From WTFY01 sp965203725 (lineage in GTDB: Bacteria > Pseudomonadota > Gammaproteobacteria > UBA4575), in contig CBDBDH010000003.1 of NCBI GenBank assembly GCA_965203725.1, forward strand, positions 288,868 through 352,867: a stretch of DNA of 64,000 bases. The letters run 5' to 3'. Below the pieces are notes generated by a model. The model was not told the origin of the DNA. It made no database searches and saw nothing but the letters and a program-made list of their open reading frames with translations. The first letter of the stretch is position 1, and every line of letters begins with the position of its first letter. Positions 25,378 through 33,843 of this stretch are shown one piece after another. The translations under genes were made by a program, and so were the position numbers.

Positions 25378-26535
25378 CTATGTGACCCGCATGACCAGGC
25401 AGGTAATGTCATCGGACTGCGGGTTTTCTCCTGCAAAGTCCCTGACCGACTGGAACACCGTATCGGTAACATCCTTGGCGTTCCCGAACGTGCTGTTGCG
25501 GAAAACCTCGAAAAACCGGTCCATCTCGAACAATTCGCCATCCTCTCTCTCGGCTTCCGAAACCCCGTCTGTGTAAAAAACAATCATTGAGCCGGATTCC
25601 AGAACCACCGATTTTTCCTGATATTCCAAATCCGGCATCACCCCAAGGGCAGTTCCTTCGGTCGACTCCAGCAGCTCAATGGCCTTGTCCGGCTTGACGA
25701 CCACAGGCAAGTTGTGACCGCCGTTCGAGTACACAAGCTCTTTGTTCTGGGGGTCGTAAATTCCGTACAGCAGAGTCACGAAAGTCATGTCGGCATTGCT
25801 TTCTGAAAGCATTCTGTTGACTTGCTGCAGTACCTTGGCCGGAGAACTGGAAGTTGCAGCACAGGCCTTCAGCAACGTACGGCTGGCCATCATGAACATG
25901 GCGGCCGGCACCCCTTTGTCGGACACATCAGCGATCACCACACCGATCCTGCCATCCGAAAATTCATAGACATCGAAAAAGTCGCCGCCCACCGAACGTG
26001 CCGGCACCATGCTTGCATAGAGATTGAATTCTTCGGAAGTGGGGAACGACATCGGAAGAATGCTCTGCTGCATCTTCCTGGCTACATCAAGCTCGTTCTG
26101 GAGTGCAACCAGCTTGTCACGTGTGCTCAGCGCCTGGCGCCAAAGCGTGAGATTCTCGACGGTACGCTCAATGGTAACCTTGAGGTCCGTGAAGTCTATC
26201 GGCTTGGTGACAAAATCGAATGCACCGCGATTCATCGCAGTCCTGATATTTTCCATGTCTCCATAAGCAGAAACCATGACGGCGCGGAGATCGGGATCGA
26301 CGTCCGGTATTTGCGCCAGCAGGGTCAGCCCGTCCATGACGGGCATGTTGATATCGGACAGCACGATGTCATACTTGCCGTTCTCGCGTATGCTCTGCAG
26401 GGCTTCTGCACCATTGTGTGCAAATTCGAACATGTAACGACCGCTGCGAACTTCCCGCCTCATTTTCTGCAGCATCAGCTGCTCTAAGTCCACCTCGTCA
26501 TCCACAACAAGTATCCGGACTTGACTATCGCTCAC
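25378..26535 (-). CDS. Response regulator with PP2C (RsbU/SpoIIE) phosphatase output
   Basis: 385 residues: an N-terminal receiver domain (about 5-125) with phospho-acceptor Asp61 in VLSDINMP, acidic pair Asp12-Asp13 and the VTKPID lysine; a coiled-coil linker (about 130-170, ARKMQQSILP at its end); and a PP2C-type Ser/Thr phosphatase domain with metal-binding motifs SVGGDFFDVYEF, VIADVSDKGVPAAMFM, FYTDGVSEA and SDDITCLVM. In partner switching it would dephosphorylate the STAS proteins. First gene of the four-gene operon, downstream of an extended -10 promoter at 26667. Confidence 0.95.
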   Translation of the reverse strand: MSDSQVRILVVDDEVDLEQLMLQKMRREVRSGRYMFEFAHNGAEALQSIRENGKYDIVLSDINMPVMDGLTLLAQIPDVDPDLRAVMVSAYGDMENIRTAMNRGAFDFVTKPIDFTDLKVTIERTVENLTLWRQALSTRDKLVALQNELDVARKMQQSILPMSFPTSEEFNLYASMVPARSVGGDFFDVYEFSDGRIGVVIADVSDKGVPAAMFMMASRTLLKACAATSSSPAKVLQQVNRMLSESNADMTFVTLLYGIYDPQNKELVYSNGGHNLPVVVKPDKAIELLESTEGTALGVMPDLEYQEKSVVLESGSMIVFYTDGVSEAEREDGELFEMDRFFEVFRNSTFGNAKDVTDTVFQSVRDFAGENPQSDDITCLVMRVT

Positions 26536-26934
26536 TTCATTCCCCGTCTCAGTAATCTGGCTTCAAGTTAACATCAAACCGGTGCAAATACTGGTCACCT
26601 GCCCACGAACGACACATCGAAAAGCACTGCGAAATCATGCACCGCGACTTCTGATAAACCACGCGAATTATATCAGTAAAACCCGCCGCAGGGAGACGAA
26701 ACTGTCAATACCGGGGTTCAATCCCGATTAGGACCGGAATCCGGTTTTGCATGAGCGTAAATTTTTGCGCGCCCGCCGGACCGGGCAGGCCCAGGGAACC
26801 CGCACCCCCGTCCTTTTCAGCCCGCTTGCGTTCATCGCTTTGCACGGGTCATCATTACTCCACGGAAAGTCATTCCCAGGGACCCCGTGAGTTTTGCACG
26901 GCTCATGGGGATTCGTGTGAAGCGGAGAACAACG
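26536..26934. other. Intergenic region between the signalling operon and the aldehyde dehydrogenase gene
   Basis: About 400 bp without a gene I can support. It contains the divergent extended -10 promoter (26667-26675) and, just before 26935, the GCGGAGAA ribosome-binding site of the aldehyde dehydrogenase. Open frames on the minus strand here are continuations of the dehydrogenase antisense frame. No repeat or RNA structure stands out. Confidence 0.5.
26667..26675 (-). promoter_or_regulatory. Extended -10 promoter for the partner-switching operon
   Basis: On the minus strand the sequence is TGATATAAT, a perfect TATAAT with the upstream TG of extended -10 promoters, which need no good -35 box; none is seen. 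Transcription would start near 26660 and give a leader of about 125 bases before the REC-PP2C gene. It is the best promoter-like signal in this intergenic region. Confidence 0.5.
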
Positions 26935-28362
26935 ATGGAAAACCGGACTCGATTTTATATTCATGGTGAATGGGTCACACCCTCGACGGGCAAGACCTCG
27001 GATGTCATCAATCCTGCCACGGAAGAGGTCATAGGCCGTGTCGCCATGGGCGGTCAGGACGACGTGGACGCGGCGGTGGCCGCTGCAAGATCGGCCTTTG
27101 TTTCCTATTCGCAAACGACGCAAAAGGAAAGGGTCGAGCTGCTGGAAGGAATCGTCCATCACTATCGGTCCCGCATGGATGAGGTCGCGCAGGTGATCAG
27201 CGAGGAAATGGGGGCGCCGATGAAACTCGCGAATTCGGAACAGGCGCCCATGGGACTGGACCACCTGGTTACGACGCTTGAGGTCTTGCGGGCATTCAGA
27301 TTCGAGGAAGACATCGGTTCTTCTCGCGTCCTGCGCGAGCCCATGGGAGTTTGCGGATTGATTACCCCCTGGAACTGGCCGATCAACCAGATCACATGCA
27401 AGGTCGCACCCGCCCTTGCCGCAGGTTGTACCATGATCCTGAAACCTTCCGAAATCGCACCGTTCAACGCGGTCCTGTTTACTGAAATCCTCGATGCTGC
27501 AGGTGTGCCGGGCGGTGTGTTCAATCTCGTCAACGGGGACGGGCCTACCGTCGGTGCAGCGCTTTCCTCGCATCCTGATATCGACATGGTTTCATTTACG
27601 GGCTCGACGCAGGCCGGAATCCAGGTGGCCCGGAACGCTGCGCCCACCGTGAAACGGGTGGCACAGGAACTGGGCGGGAAATCCGCCAATATCCTGCTCG
27701 ACGACGCCGACTTTGAACACGCGGTTGCACGGGATGTATCCCGGCTGTGCACGAACTCTGGCCAATCCTGCATCGCTCCATCACGGATGCTGGTCCCTCA
27801 ACGACGCATGCACGAAGCGGCATCCATCGCCGCGAAGGCAGCGGAAAAAATCAAGGTCGGTGACCCGTCCAAAAAGGGCACGCGGATGGGTCCTGTGGTC
27901 TCCAAACGGCAGTTTGAACGAATCCAGGGCCTGATCCGCTCGGGTATTGATGAAGGTGCGAACCTGGTTGCAGGCGGTCTCGGGCGCCCGGATGGCCTGA
28001 CCGCAGGCTTTTACGTAAAACCCACCGTGTTTTCCCATGTCAGCAACGACATGCAGATCGCGCAGCAGGAAATTTTCGGGCCCGTCCTTTCCATGATCGG
28101 TTACGCGGACGAAGATGATGCCGTGCGAATCGCCAACGACACCGTCTACGGGCTGTCCGGGTATGTCTCCTCGGCTGATCCGCAACGTGCGCACGCGGTT
28201 GCCCGCCGGCTCCGCGCAGGAAACGTCTACATCAATGGAGCGCTACCCGACTGCAGGACACCGTTCGGCGGGTACAAGCAATCCGGCAATGGACGCGAAT
28301 GGGGGCGCTACGGCCTTGAGGAATTTCTCGAGACCAAAGCCGTCGTGGGCGGCGGCCGGTAA
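26935..28362 (+). CDS. NAD(P)-dependent aldehyde dehydrogenase
   Basis: 475 residues from ATG 26935 (GGAG site 8 bases upstream); the frame also has an ATG at 26887 but those 16 residues are outside the family. Oxidises an aldehyde to its acid with NAD(P). Motifs: LITPWNWPINQITCKVAPAL (cofactor side), FTGSTQAGIQVA, general base Glu in VAQELGGKSANI, nucleophile Cys in TNSGQSCIAPSRM, and IFGPVLSMIGY. The C-terminal CRTPFGGYKQSGNGREWG is typical of the broad-specificity family; the substrate cannot be assigned. It stands alone and converges on thrC. Confidence 0.92.
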   Translation: MENRTRFYIHGEWVTPSTGKTSDVINPATEEVIGRVAMGGQDDVDAAVAAARSAFVSYSQTTQKERVELLEGIVHHYRSRMDEVAQVISEEMGAPMKLANSEQAPMGLDHLVTTLEVLRAFRFEEDIGSSRVLREPMGVCGLITPWNWPINQITCKVAPALAAGCTMILKPSEIAPFNAVLFTEILDAAGVPGGVFNLVNGDGPTVGAALSSHPDIDMVSFTGSTQAGIQVARNAAPTVKRVAQELGGKSANILLDDADFEHAVARDVSRLCTNSGQSCIAPSRMLVPQRRMHEAASIAAKAAEKIKVGDPSKKGTRMGPVVSKRQFERIQGLIRSGIDEGANLVAGGLGRPDGLTAGFYVKPTVFSHVSNDMQIAQQEIFGPVLSMIGYADEDDAVRIANDTVYGLSGYVSSADPQRAHAVARRLRAGNVYINGALPDCRTPFGGYKQSGNGREWGRYGLEEFLETKAVVGGGR

Positions 28363-28371
28363 AGCGCGATA

Positions 28372-28420
28372 CCCGCAGAGGGCGCCCAGTTCCGCCGGCT
28401 CGGCAGGCGTTCCCTGCGGG
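28372..28420. terminator. GC-rich hairpin between convergent ALDH and thrC genes
   Basis: CCCGCAG-A-GGG-CGCC on the left pairs with GGCG-TT-CCCTGCGGG on the right, giving about 14 pairs with a bulge and a small internal loop. It fills the space between two convergent genes, so a bidirectional terminator is plausible. Neither side has a run of T, so it may act as an mRNA 3' end or with Rho. Confidence 0.45.
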
Positions 28421-28421
28421 C

Positions 28422-29528
28422 CTACAGGTTTTCCAGTATCGCCCGCCTGACCGAATCCAGTTCTGCATCGATGTTCATGAGTTCGGCACTGCTTTGCCGA
28501 ATGGCGATGTCCGGGTCTTTCAGGCCGTGCCCGGTCAAGGTACAGACCACGGTGCTGCCCTGCGCAATATTGCCGTGCTCGATATCATGCAGTGCGCCGG
28601 TGACGGAGGTGGCCGATGCCGGCTCGCAAAAAATGCCCTCGCGGGTCGTCAGCAGCTTTTGCGTGGCCAGAATTTCCTCATCGGTGAAGGCATTGAACCA
28701 GCCGCCTGATTCCTTGACCGCGGCCTGCGCAAGGTCCCAGCTTTGCGGATGCCCGATGCGGATAGCGGTGGCGACCGTTTCGGGTTTCTCTACGGGCTTG
28801 CCTGCAACAAAGGGCGCCGCCCCCGCTGCCTGATAGCCCAGCATCCTCGGCCTGGATGCCAGCCCGGATGCAGTGACCGCCTGTCTGCCCCGGTTGTGAA
28901 CGTCTGCCGCAAGCTCGCTGTAGCCCATCCAGTAGGCTGAAATATTGCCGGCATTGCCGACCGGGATGCAGTGGAAATCCGGTGCAAAGCCCAGCGCTTC
29001 GACAATTTCATAAGCGGCCGTCTTCTGGCCCTGCAAGCGGTACGGGTTGATCGAATTGACGATATTGACCGGCGCGGTTTCTGCGACTTCCTTCACCAGG
29101 CGCATGCCGTCATCGAAATTGCCGCGGATCTGCAAGATGATGGCTCCGTGCATCATCGCCTGTGCAAGCTTGCCCATGGCGATGTTGCCTTCCGGTATCA
29201 GCACAAAGGCCTTGATCCCCGCCCTTGCGGCATAGGCTGCCGCCGATGCCGAGGTATTTCCGGTGGAGGCGCAAAGAATGGCCCGGCTGCCCTCGTGAAC
29301 CGCCTGGCTGACCGCCACCGTCATGCCCCGGTCCTTGAATGAACCGGTGGGATTCAGTCCTTCATACTTGAGGTACAGCTTGATCCCCTTGCGGTTGGCC
29401 GGCTCGAGGTTGCGGCACAACACCAGCGGGGTATTTCCTTCGCAAAGACTGACCGCCCGACTGTCCCCGGCAAGGGGCAGTATGGAACGGTATCGGTCAA
29501 TCAGCCCGGTGTAGTGTTCCTGGTCCAT
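28422..29528 (-). CDS. thrC: Threonine synthase
   Basis: PLP enzyme converting O-phosphohomoserine to threonine. 368 residues, the short bacterial class. The PLP lysine is in LNPTGSFKDRGMTVA; other conserved parts are CEGNTPLVLCRNLE, ILCASTGNTSASAAAYAARAG, the phosphate-binding VGNAGNISAYWMGY, and GIFCEPASATSVTGAL. It lies 14 bp after hom on the same strand; with the upstream aminotransferase the order aminotransferase-hom-thrC is common in proteobacteria outside the enteric thrABC arrangement. Confidence 0.96.
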   Translation of the reverse strand: MDQEHYTGLIDRYRSILPLAGDSRAVSLCEGNTPLVLCRNLEPANRKGIKLYLKYEGLNPTGSFKDRGMTVAVSQAVHEGSRAILCASTGNTSASAAAYAARAGIKAFVLIPEGNIAMGKLAQAMMHGAIILQIRGNFDDGMRLVKEVAETAPVNIVNSINPYRLQGQKTAAYEIVEALGFAPDFHCIPVGNAGNISAYWMGYSELAADVHNRGRQAVTASGLASRPRMLGYQAAGAAPFVAGKPVEKPETVATAIRIGHPQSWDLAQAAVKESGGWFNAFTDEEILATQKLLTTREGIFCEPASATSVTGALHDIEHGNIAQGSTVVCTLTGHGLKDPDIAIRQSSAELMNIDAELDSVRRAILENL

Positions 29529-29542
29529 GTCGCGCCCGAAAT

Positions 29543-30856
29543 TCAGGAAAGCGTTTCCAGCCGAATGCGCATGACGCTGCCGGTCACCGTTTCAAGCTCT
29601 TCGATCTCGGAGATTGCGCACTTCATATTCTGCTCATTCACCCGGTGCGTGAGAATCACGACGGGCACACTGGCAAGGTCGGACTGGGGCTCCTTCTGGA
29701 TGATGGCCTCGATACTGATCGTGTGCACTGCGAATATCCGGGTGACATCGGCCAGCACGCCGGGCCGGTCCAGAACATGGATGCGCAGGTAATAGGCCGT
29801 AGAAACCTCGTCCATGGAAAGTACCGGAATATCGGACAGGGCATCCGGCTGGAACGCCAGGTGCGGCACGCGGTTCTCGGGGTCCGAGGTGAGTGCCCGA
29901 ACCACATCCACCAGGTCCGCCACGACGGCGGACCCGGTCGGCTCGGCGCCTGCACCCGGGCCATAGTACAGGCTGGCTCCCAGGGCATCTGCCTTGACCA
30001 CCACGGCATTCATCACGCCGTCCACGTTTGCGATCAGGCGCCGCTGCGGGATCAGGGCCGGGTGTACACGCAGTTCAAGACCCCGGTCCGTGCGCCTTGC
30101 GATCCCCAGGTGCTTGATCCGGTAGCCGAGTTCCGCGGCATAGGAAACATCCTTGCCGGTGACCTCGGCAATCCCTTCGGTGTAGACCTTGTCCAGTTGC
30201 AGCGGCACACCGAAAGCCACCGAGGCCAGGATCGTGAGCTTGTGCGCGGCATCGGTACCCTGGATGTCGAAAGTCGGGTCGGCCTCGGCATACCCCAGTC
30301 GTTGCGCATCCTTGAGCGCGGCATCGAAATCCCGGCCCCGGTCTCCCATTTCGGTCAGTATGAAATTGCCGGTGCCGTTGATGATCCCGGCCAGCCATTC
30401 GATGGAATTGGCCGCCAGCCCTTCACGCAGGGCCTTGATGATGGGGATGCCGCCGGCCACGGCCGCTTCAAAAGCCACGGACACCCCCTTCTCCTGTGCA
30501 CGTTGAAAAATTTCATTGCCATGGTATGCGATCAGCGCCTTGTTGGCCGTCACCACGTGCTTGCCGTGATCAATGGCCTTGAGCACCAGCTCCCGGGCCT
30601 TCTCCGTACCGCCCATCAACTCCAGCACGATGTCTATATCCGGATTGCAGACCACCTGGTTTGCATCCTGGGTCAGGGTCAGCGCGGTGATGTCACAGGC
30701 ACGCGGCTTCTCCACATCGCGTACACATGCCACGGAAATCCGGATACCGCGGCCCGCCCGGCGTGCAATTTCATCCGCATTGCGCGACAGGATGCCTGCC
30801 GCCCCGGCGCCTACCGTACCCAGGCCCAGTACACCGACTTTTACAGCTTCCAGCAC
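29543..30856 (-). CDS. hom: Homoserine dehydrogenase with ACT domain
   Basis: Reduces aspartate semialdehyde to homoserine, the branch point to threonine and methionine. 437 residues, monofunctional (no aspartokinase domain). The NAD(P)-binding motif VGVLGLGTVGAGAAGIL is N-terminal; the catalytic domain has VTANKALIAYHG, AFEAAVAGGIPIIKALREGL, GIINGTGNFILTEM and GYAEADPTFDIQGTDAAHKL. The C-terminal 85 or so residues form an ACT domain (YYLRIHVLDRPGVLADVTRI) that normally gives feedback inhibition by threonine. It lies between the aminotransferase and thrC genes. Confidence 0.97.
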   Translation of the reverse strand: MLEAVKVGVLGLGTVGAGAAGILSRNADEIARRAGRGIRISVACVRDVEKPRACDITALTLTQDANQVVCNPDIDIVLELMGGTEKARELVLKAIDHGKHVVTANKALIAYHGNEIFQRAQEKGVSVAFEAAVAGGIPIIKALREGLAANSIEWLAGIINGTGNFILTEMGDRGRDFDAALKDAQRLGYAEADPTFDIQGTDAAHKLTILASVAFGVPLQLDKVYTEGIAEVTGKDVSYAAELGYRIKHLGIARRTDRGLELRVHPALIPQRRLIANVDGVMNAVVVKADALGASLYYGPGAGAEPTGSAVVADLVDVVRALTSDPENRVPHLAFQPDALSDIPVLSMDEVSTAYYLRIHVLDRPGVLADVTRIFAVHTISIEAIIQKEPQSDLASVPVVILTHRVNEQNMKCAISEIEELETVTGSVMRIRLETLS

Positions 30857-30871
30857 GTTCTCACTCTCACT

Positions 30872-32047
30872 TCAGGTAATTTTCAGCATCTTGCGAATGC
30901 TTCGCACAGCTTGCCGGGTCCGATGCTCGTTTTCAATCAGGCTGAAGCGCACGTGGGCATCGCCGTACTGGCCGAACCCGATCCCCGGCGATACGGCCAC
31001 GTGGGCCTCCTCCAGCATTCTTTTCGAGAACTCCAGTGAGCCTTCCTCGCGGTAAGGCTCGGGAATCCTGGCCCAGACGAACATGGTCGCCTGCGGCTTC
31101 TTGACGGCCCACCCTGCACTTTCCAGGCCCTCGCACAATACATCACGCCGGCTCCTGTACGTCGAACGGACCTGCTCGACCACTTCAGGGGGGCTGTCCA
31201 GTGCAGCGATGGACGCCACCTGTATCGGCGTGAATATGCCGTAATCGACATAGGACTTCAGCCTCGACAAGGCGGCGACCAGGGCCGGATTGCCGCACAT
31301 GAAACCGACCCGCCAGCCCGGCATGTTATACGTCTTGGACAAGGAATAGAATTCGACGGCGATTTCCTTCGCACCCGGCACCTGCAGTATGGAAGGTGCC
31401 TCATAGCCGTCGAATGTGATTTCCGCATAGGCAATGTCGTTCACCACCCACATGTTGTGCTCTCTTGCCACGGCCACGACCTTTTCGAGAAAAGGCAGGT
31501 CCACGCATTGCGTCGTGGGGTTGCACGGAAAATTGAGAATCAGCATTTTCGGACGCGGCCACGAGTCCTGTATGGCTTTTTCCAGTTCGCGAAAAAAATC
31601 CTCGTCCTCGGCCAGTCGCACGTAGATGATATCCGCGCCCGCGATCACGCAGCCGTACGGATGAATCGGATAGGCGGGGTTGGGCACCAGTACGGCATCT
31701 CCCGGGCCCAGCGTGGCCAACGCCAGATGGGCCAGACCTTCCTTTGAGCCGATGGTGACGATGGCTTCGGTTTCGGGATCGATTTCGACATCGAATTTGC
31801 GCCGGTACCAGTTGGCCACCGCCAGGCGCAGCTTGGGAATTCCACGGGACAGCGAATACCGGTGCGTGTCTTCCCTGAGTACGACTTCTGCAAGCTTTTC
31901 CGGGATGTGCCGGGGCGGAGGCTGGTCCGGGTTGCCCATGCCGAAGTCCACGATATCCACTCCACGGGACCGGGCACTGGATTTCAACTCGTTTACGATC
32001 GTGAATACGTAAGGAGGGAGACGGGAAATTCTTGCAAAGTCTTCCAT
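30872..32047 (-). CDS. PLP-dependent aminotransferase (AlaC-like)
   Basis: Fold-type I aminotransferase of 391 residues, closest by recall to AlaC/YfdZ glutamate-pyruvate aminotransferase. The PLP lysine is in EFYSLSKTYNMPGWRVGF; the N-terminal signature is IVDFGMGNPDQPPPRHIPE, and SKEGLAHLALATLGPGDAV and NFPCNPTTQCVDLPF are typical. AlaC-type genes often precede hom, as here (15-bp gap). The physiological substrate is most likely alanine/glutamate, but specificity in this subgroup cannot be read reliably. A divergent promoter region lies upstream. Confidence 0.88.
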   Translation of the reverse strand: MEDFARISRLPPYVFTIVNELKSSARSRGVDIVDFGMGNPDQPPPRHIPEKLAEVVLREDTHRYSLSRGIPKLRLAVANWYRRKFDVEIDPETEAIVTIGSKEGLAHLALATLGPGDAVLVPNPAYPIHPYGCVIAGADIIYVRLAEDEDFFRELEKAIQDSWPRPKMLILNFPCNPTTQCVDLPFLEKVVAVAREHNMWVVNDIAYAEITFDGYEAPSILQVPGAKEIAVEFYSLSKTYNMPGWRVGFMCGNPALVAALSRLKSYVDYGIFTPIQVASIAALDSPPEVVEQVRSTYRSRRDVLCEGLESAGWAVKKPQATMFVWARIPEPYREEGSLEFSKRMLEEAHVAVSPGIGFGQYGDAHVRFSLIENEHRTRQAVRSIRKMLKIT

Positions 32048-32074
32048 AGACAGATCATCCTAACCGGAACCGCG

Positions 32075-32104
32075 TATAATACGTGATTCACTATTTGCTG
32101 CCTA
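32075..32104. promoter_or_regulatory. Overlapping divergent promoters (aminotransferase and Mth938-like gene)
   Basis: On the + strand a perfect TATAAT (32075-32080) points to the Mth938-like gene, without a clear -35. On the minus strand TATTAT (32081-32076) and TAGGCA (32104-32099) are spaced by 17 bp and point to the aminotransferase-hom-thrC operon. The two -10 boxes overlap almost completely, so only one polymerase could bind at a time. Confidence 0.4.
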
Positions 32105-32126
32105 TGCCCGACCCCTTGCTGCGCTG

Positions 32127-32501
32127 ATGGACCTGACCCAGGATTTCGCTGACTCGAGCTTTGTGATCACCGGCTATCAGGCAGGGCGCGTGCTGATCAA
32201 CAACGAACCGTTCTGCGAAAGTCTCATCGTCTCCCCGGAAAGATTGATCACTGCATGGGAGGTCACCAGTATCCGGCAACTGGACCAGGACCGCTGCTCG
32301 GCCATCCTTGAATTGCGACCGGAAGTTGTACTGCTGGGCTCAGACGAGCGGGGAAGGTTCCCCGACGGGAAAATGATTGCGTGGTTTGCGCAGCAGAACA
32401 TCGGCCTGGAGTGCATGAACCTGGCCGCTGCCTGCAGGACCTACGGCATCCTTATCGCGGAAGGCCGCAGGGCCGCCGCCGCCCTGATTCTTTCGCACTG
32501 A
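32127..32501 (+). CDS. Mth938-like domain protein (DUF498, NDUFAF3 family)
   Basis: 124 residues with the Mth938-like fold. Family features are YQAGRVLINNEPFCESLIVSP, the EVVLLGSDERGRFPD segment, IGLECMNLAAACRTYGIL and AEGRRAAAALIL. Eukaryotic relatives (NDUFAF3/C3orf60) help complex I assembly; the bacterial role is unknown. It is cytoplasmic. It converges on nlpD with an 8-bp gap and occupies the place where rpoS would be expected in many gammaproteobacteria. Confidence 0.85.
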   Translation: MDLTQDFADSSFVITGYQAGRVLINNEPFCESLIVSPERLITAWEVTSIRQLDQDRCSAILELRPEVVLLGSDERGRFPDGKMIAWFAQQNIGLECMNLAAACRTYGILIAEGRRAAAALILSH

Positions 32502-32509
32502 AGTACTCA

Positions 32510-33253
32510 TCACTTGGGCAGGTAGCGAAGCGGGTTAACGGGCTTGCCATGGCGGCGAATCTCGAAATGCAGCCGGGGGGAGCGTGCCCCGGTACTGCCC
32601 AGTTCGGCAATTTTTTGTCCGCGGGTCACCGAGCGTCCTTCCTTTACCAGCAGCCTGCGATTATGCGCGTAGGCACTCAGGTACTGCTCGCTGTGCTTGA
32701 CGATGATGAGGTTGCCGTACCCCGGCAAGCCGTTGCCGCTGTACACCACTTTTCCCGAGGATGCGGCCAGGACCGCCTGCCCGGGCTTGCCTGCGATGTC
32801 AATTCCCTTGTTGCCCCCACCCTTGGGGGAGTATTTCTGGATGATCTTTCCGCGGATCGGCCAGACCCAGCCATGCTTCGCCGGCCGGGACGCCTTCGCC
32901 TGCTTGGCGGCCGGGGTCTTTTTCCTTGCCGCAGGAGACGGCTGTTTCGCCTTAGCCTTCTTCTTGGGGGCCGTTGCAGTCTGCGTTCGGGTGCCGAGGG
33001 GAATCTTGGGGCCTTTCAGCTGCAGGCGCTGGCCCGGGTAGATCGTGTAGGGCTTGGCAATGCGGTTCCATGCCGCAAGCTCGCGGTAGTCCAGGCCGTG
33101 CTGGTAAGCGATCGAGTACAGGGTCTCGCCTTTCAGCACCTTGTGGTCATTCTGGGCGTACTTGTAGTAGACCGGTATTTCCGGAGGCGAGGCGCAGCCC
33201 GCCAGCAGGGCGAAAAAAATCCCCGCAACGACCTGTCGGAAGCCGGCAGCCAT
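32510..33253 (-). CDS. nlpD: Murein hydrolase activator NlpD (LysM + degenerate LytM)
   Basis: Outer-membrane lipoprotein, 247 residues, that in E. coli activates the amidase AmiC during septation. The signal peptide ends in the lipobox LLAGC. A LysM domain (about 40-85: HKVLKGETLYSIAYQHGLDY, YPGQRLQL) binds peptidoglycan; a Lys/Ala/Pro linker follows; the C-terminal M23/LytM domain has GNKGIDIAGKPG, AYAHNRRLLV and RLHFEIRRHGKPVNP. The first zinc-ligand histidine is replaced (NKGID), as in non-catalytic NlpD/EnvC activators. Its start codon overlaps the yqaA stop. Unlike the usual order, no rpoS follows. Confidence 0.95.
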   Translation of the reverse strand: MAAGFRQVVAGIFFALLAGCASPPEIPVYYKYAQNDHKVLKGETLYSIAYQHGLDYRELAAWNRIAKPYTIYPGQRLQLKGPKIPLGTRTQTATAPKKKAKAKQPSPAARKKTPAAKQAKASRPAKHGWVWPIRGKIIQKYSPKGGGNKGIDIAGKPGQAVLAASSGKVVYSGNGLPGYGNLIIVKHSEQYLSAYAHNRRLLVKEGRSVTRGQKIAELGSTGARSPRLHFEIRRHGKPVNPLRYLPK

Positions 33254-33834
33254 CAGAAATATCCGAAATAAACGAGCATGATCACCAGTGCGAAGACAGT
33301 CGCCCAGCCGATCCTCTCCACGTACTTGCGGACCCAGGGTTCAAACCTGGGGCCTGCGTACCTGAGCAGTCCTGCGACCAGGAAAAAACGGGCGCCCCTG
33401 CCGAGGAACGAGGCCAGCACGAACGGAAGTATGGCCAGGGAAAGCAGTCCCGCGGTGACGGTGAACAGCTTGTAGGGGATGGGAGAGAATCCGGTGACCA
33501 CGATGACCCACACCCCCCATTCGCCGAACCAGGCCCGCGTGGTCTCGAATTCCGGCCAGTAGGAAGAGGCCCGCAGCCAGGGTTCAATGTACTCGAAGGC
33601 AAACGCCCCGATGAAATAGCCGAGCACCCCGCCCGCCACGGAAGTGACCGTGGTGAGGGACGCAAACCACCAGGCCCGTGTGGGTCTTGCCGCGGTCATC
33701 GGGATCAGCAACACATCCGGCGGCACCGGGAAAAAAAAGGATTCCGCAAAACTCAGCCCCCCCAGGTAATAACCGGCACGGGGATGGCCGGCCCAGGTCA
33801 TGATGCTTGCGTAGAACCGAGTAAACAATTTCAT
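33253..33834 (-). CDS. yqaA: YqaA/DedA-like (SNARE-associated, VTT domain) membrane protein
   Basis: 193-residue inner-membrane protein of the DedA/VTT superfamily. Hydrophobic helices surround the signatures YYLGGLSFAESFFFPVPPDV, GGVLGYFIGAFAFE and IVVTGFSPIPYKLFTVTAG, typical of the YqaA subgroup; members are implicated in lipid scrambling or proton-dependent transport but the role of YqaA is unsettled. The stop and the nlpD start share one base (33253), and pcm ends 9 bp upstream, so surE-pcm-yqaA-nlpD is a single tight operon. Confidence 0.9.
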   Translation of the reverse strand: MKLFTRFYASIMTWAGHPRAGYYLGGLSFAESFFFPVPPDVLLIPMTAARPTRAWWFASLTTVTSVAGGVLGYFIGAFAFEYIEPWLRASSYWPEFETTRAWFGEWGVWVIVVTGFSPIPYKLFTVTAGLLSLAILPFVLASFLGRGARFFLVAGLLRYAGPRFEPWVRKYVERIGWATVFALVIMLVYFGYF

Positions 33835-33843
33835 TGCAGACCG

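Noticed and set aside
26720..26745. Short CCGG palindrome with T-run as a terminator
   Set aside because: The stem has only four or five pairs with a loop of one to three bases, and no gene ends there.
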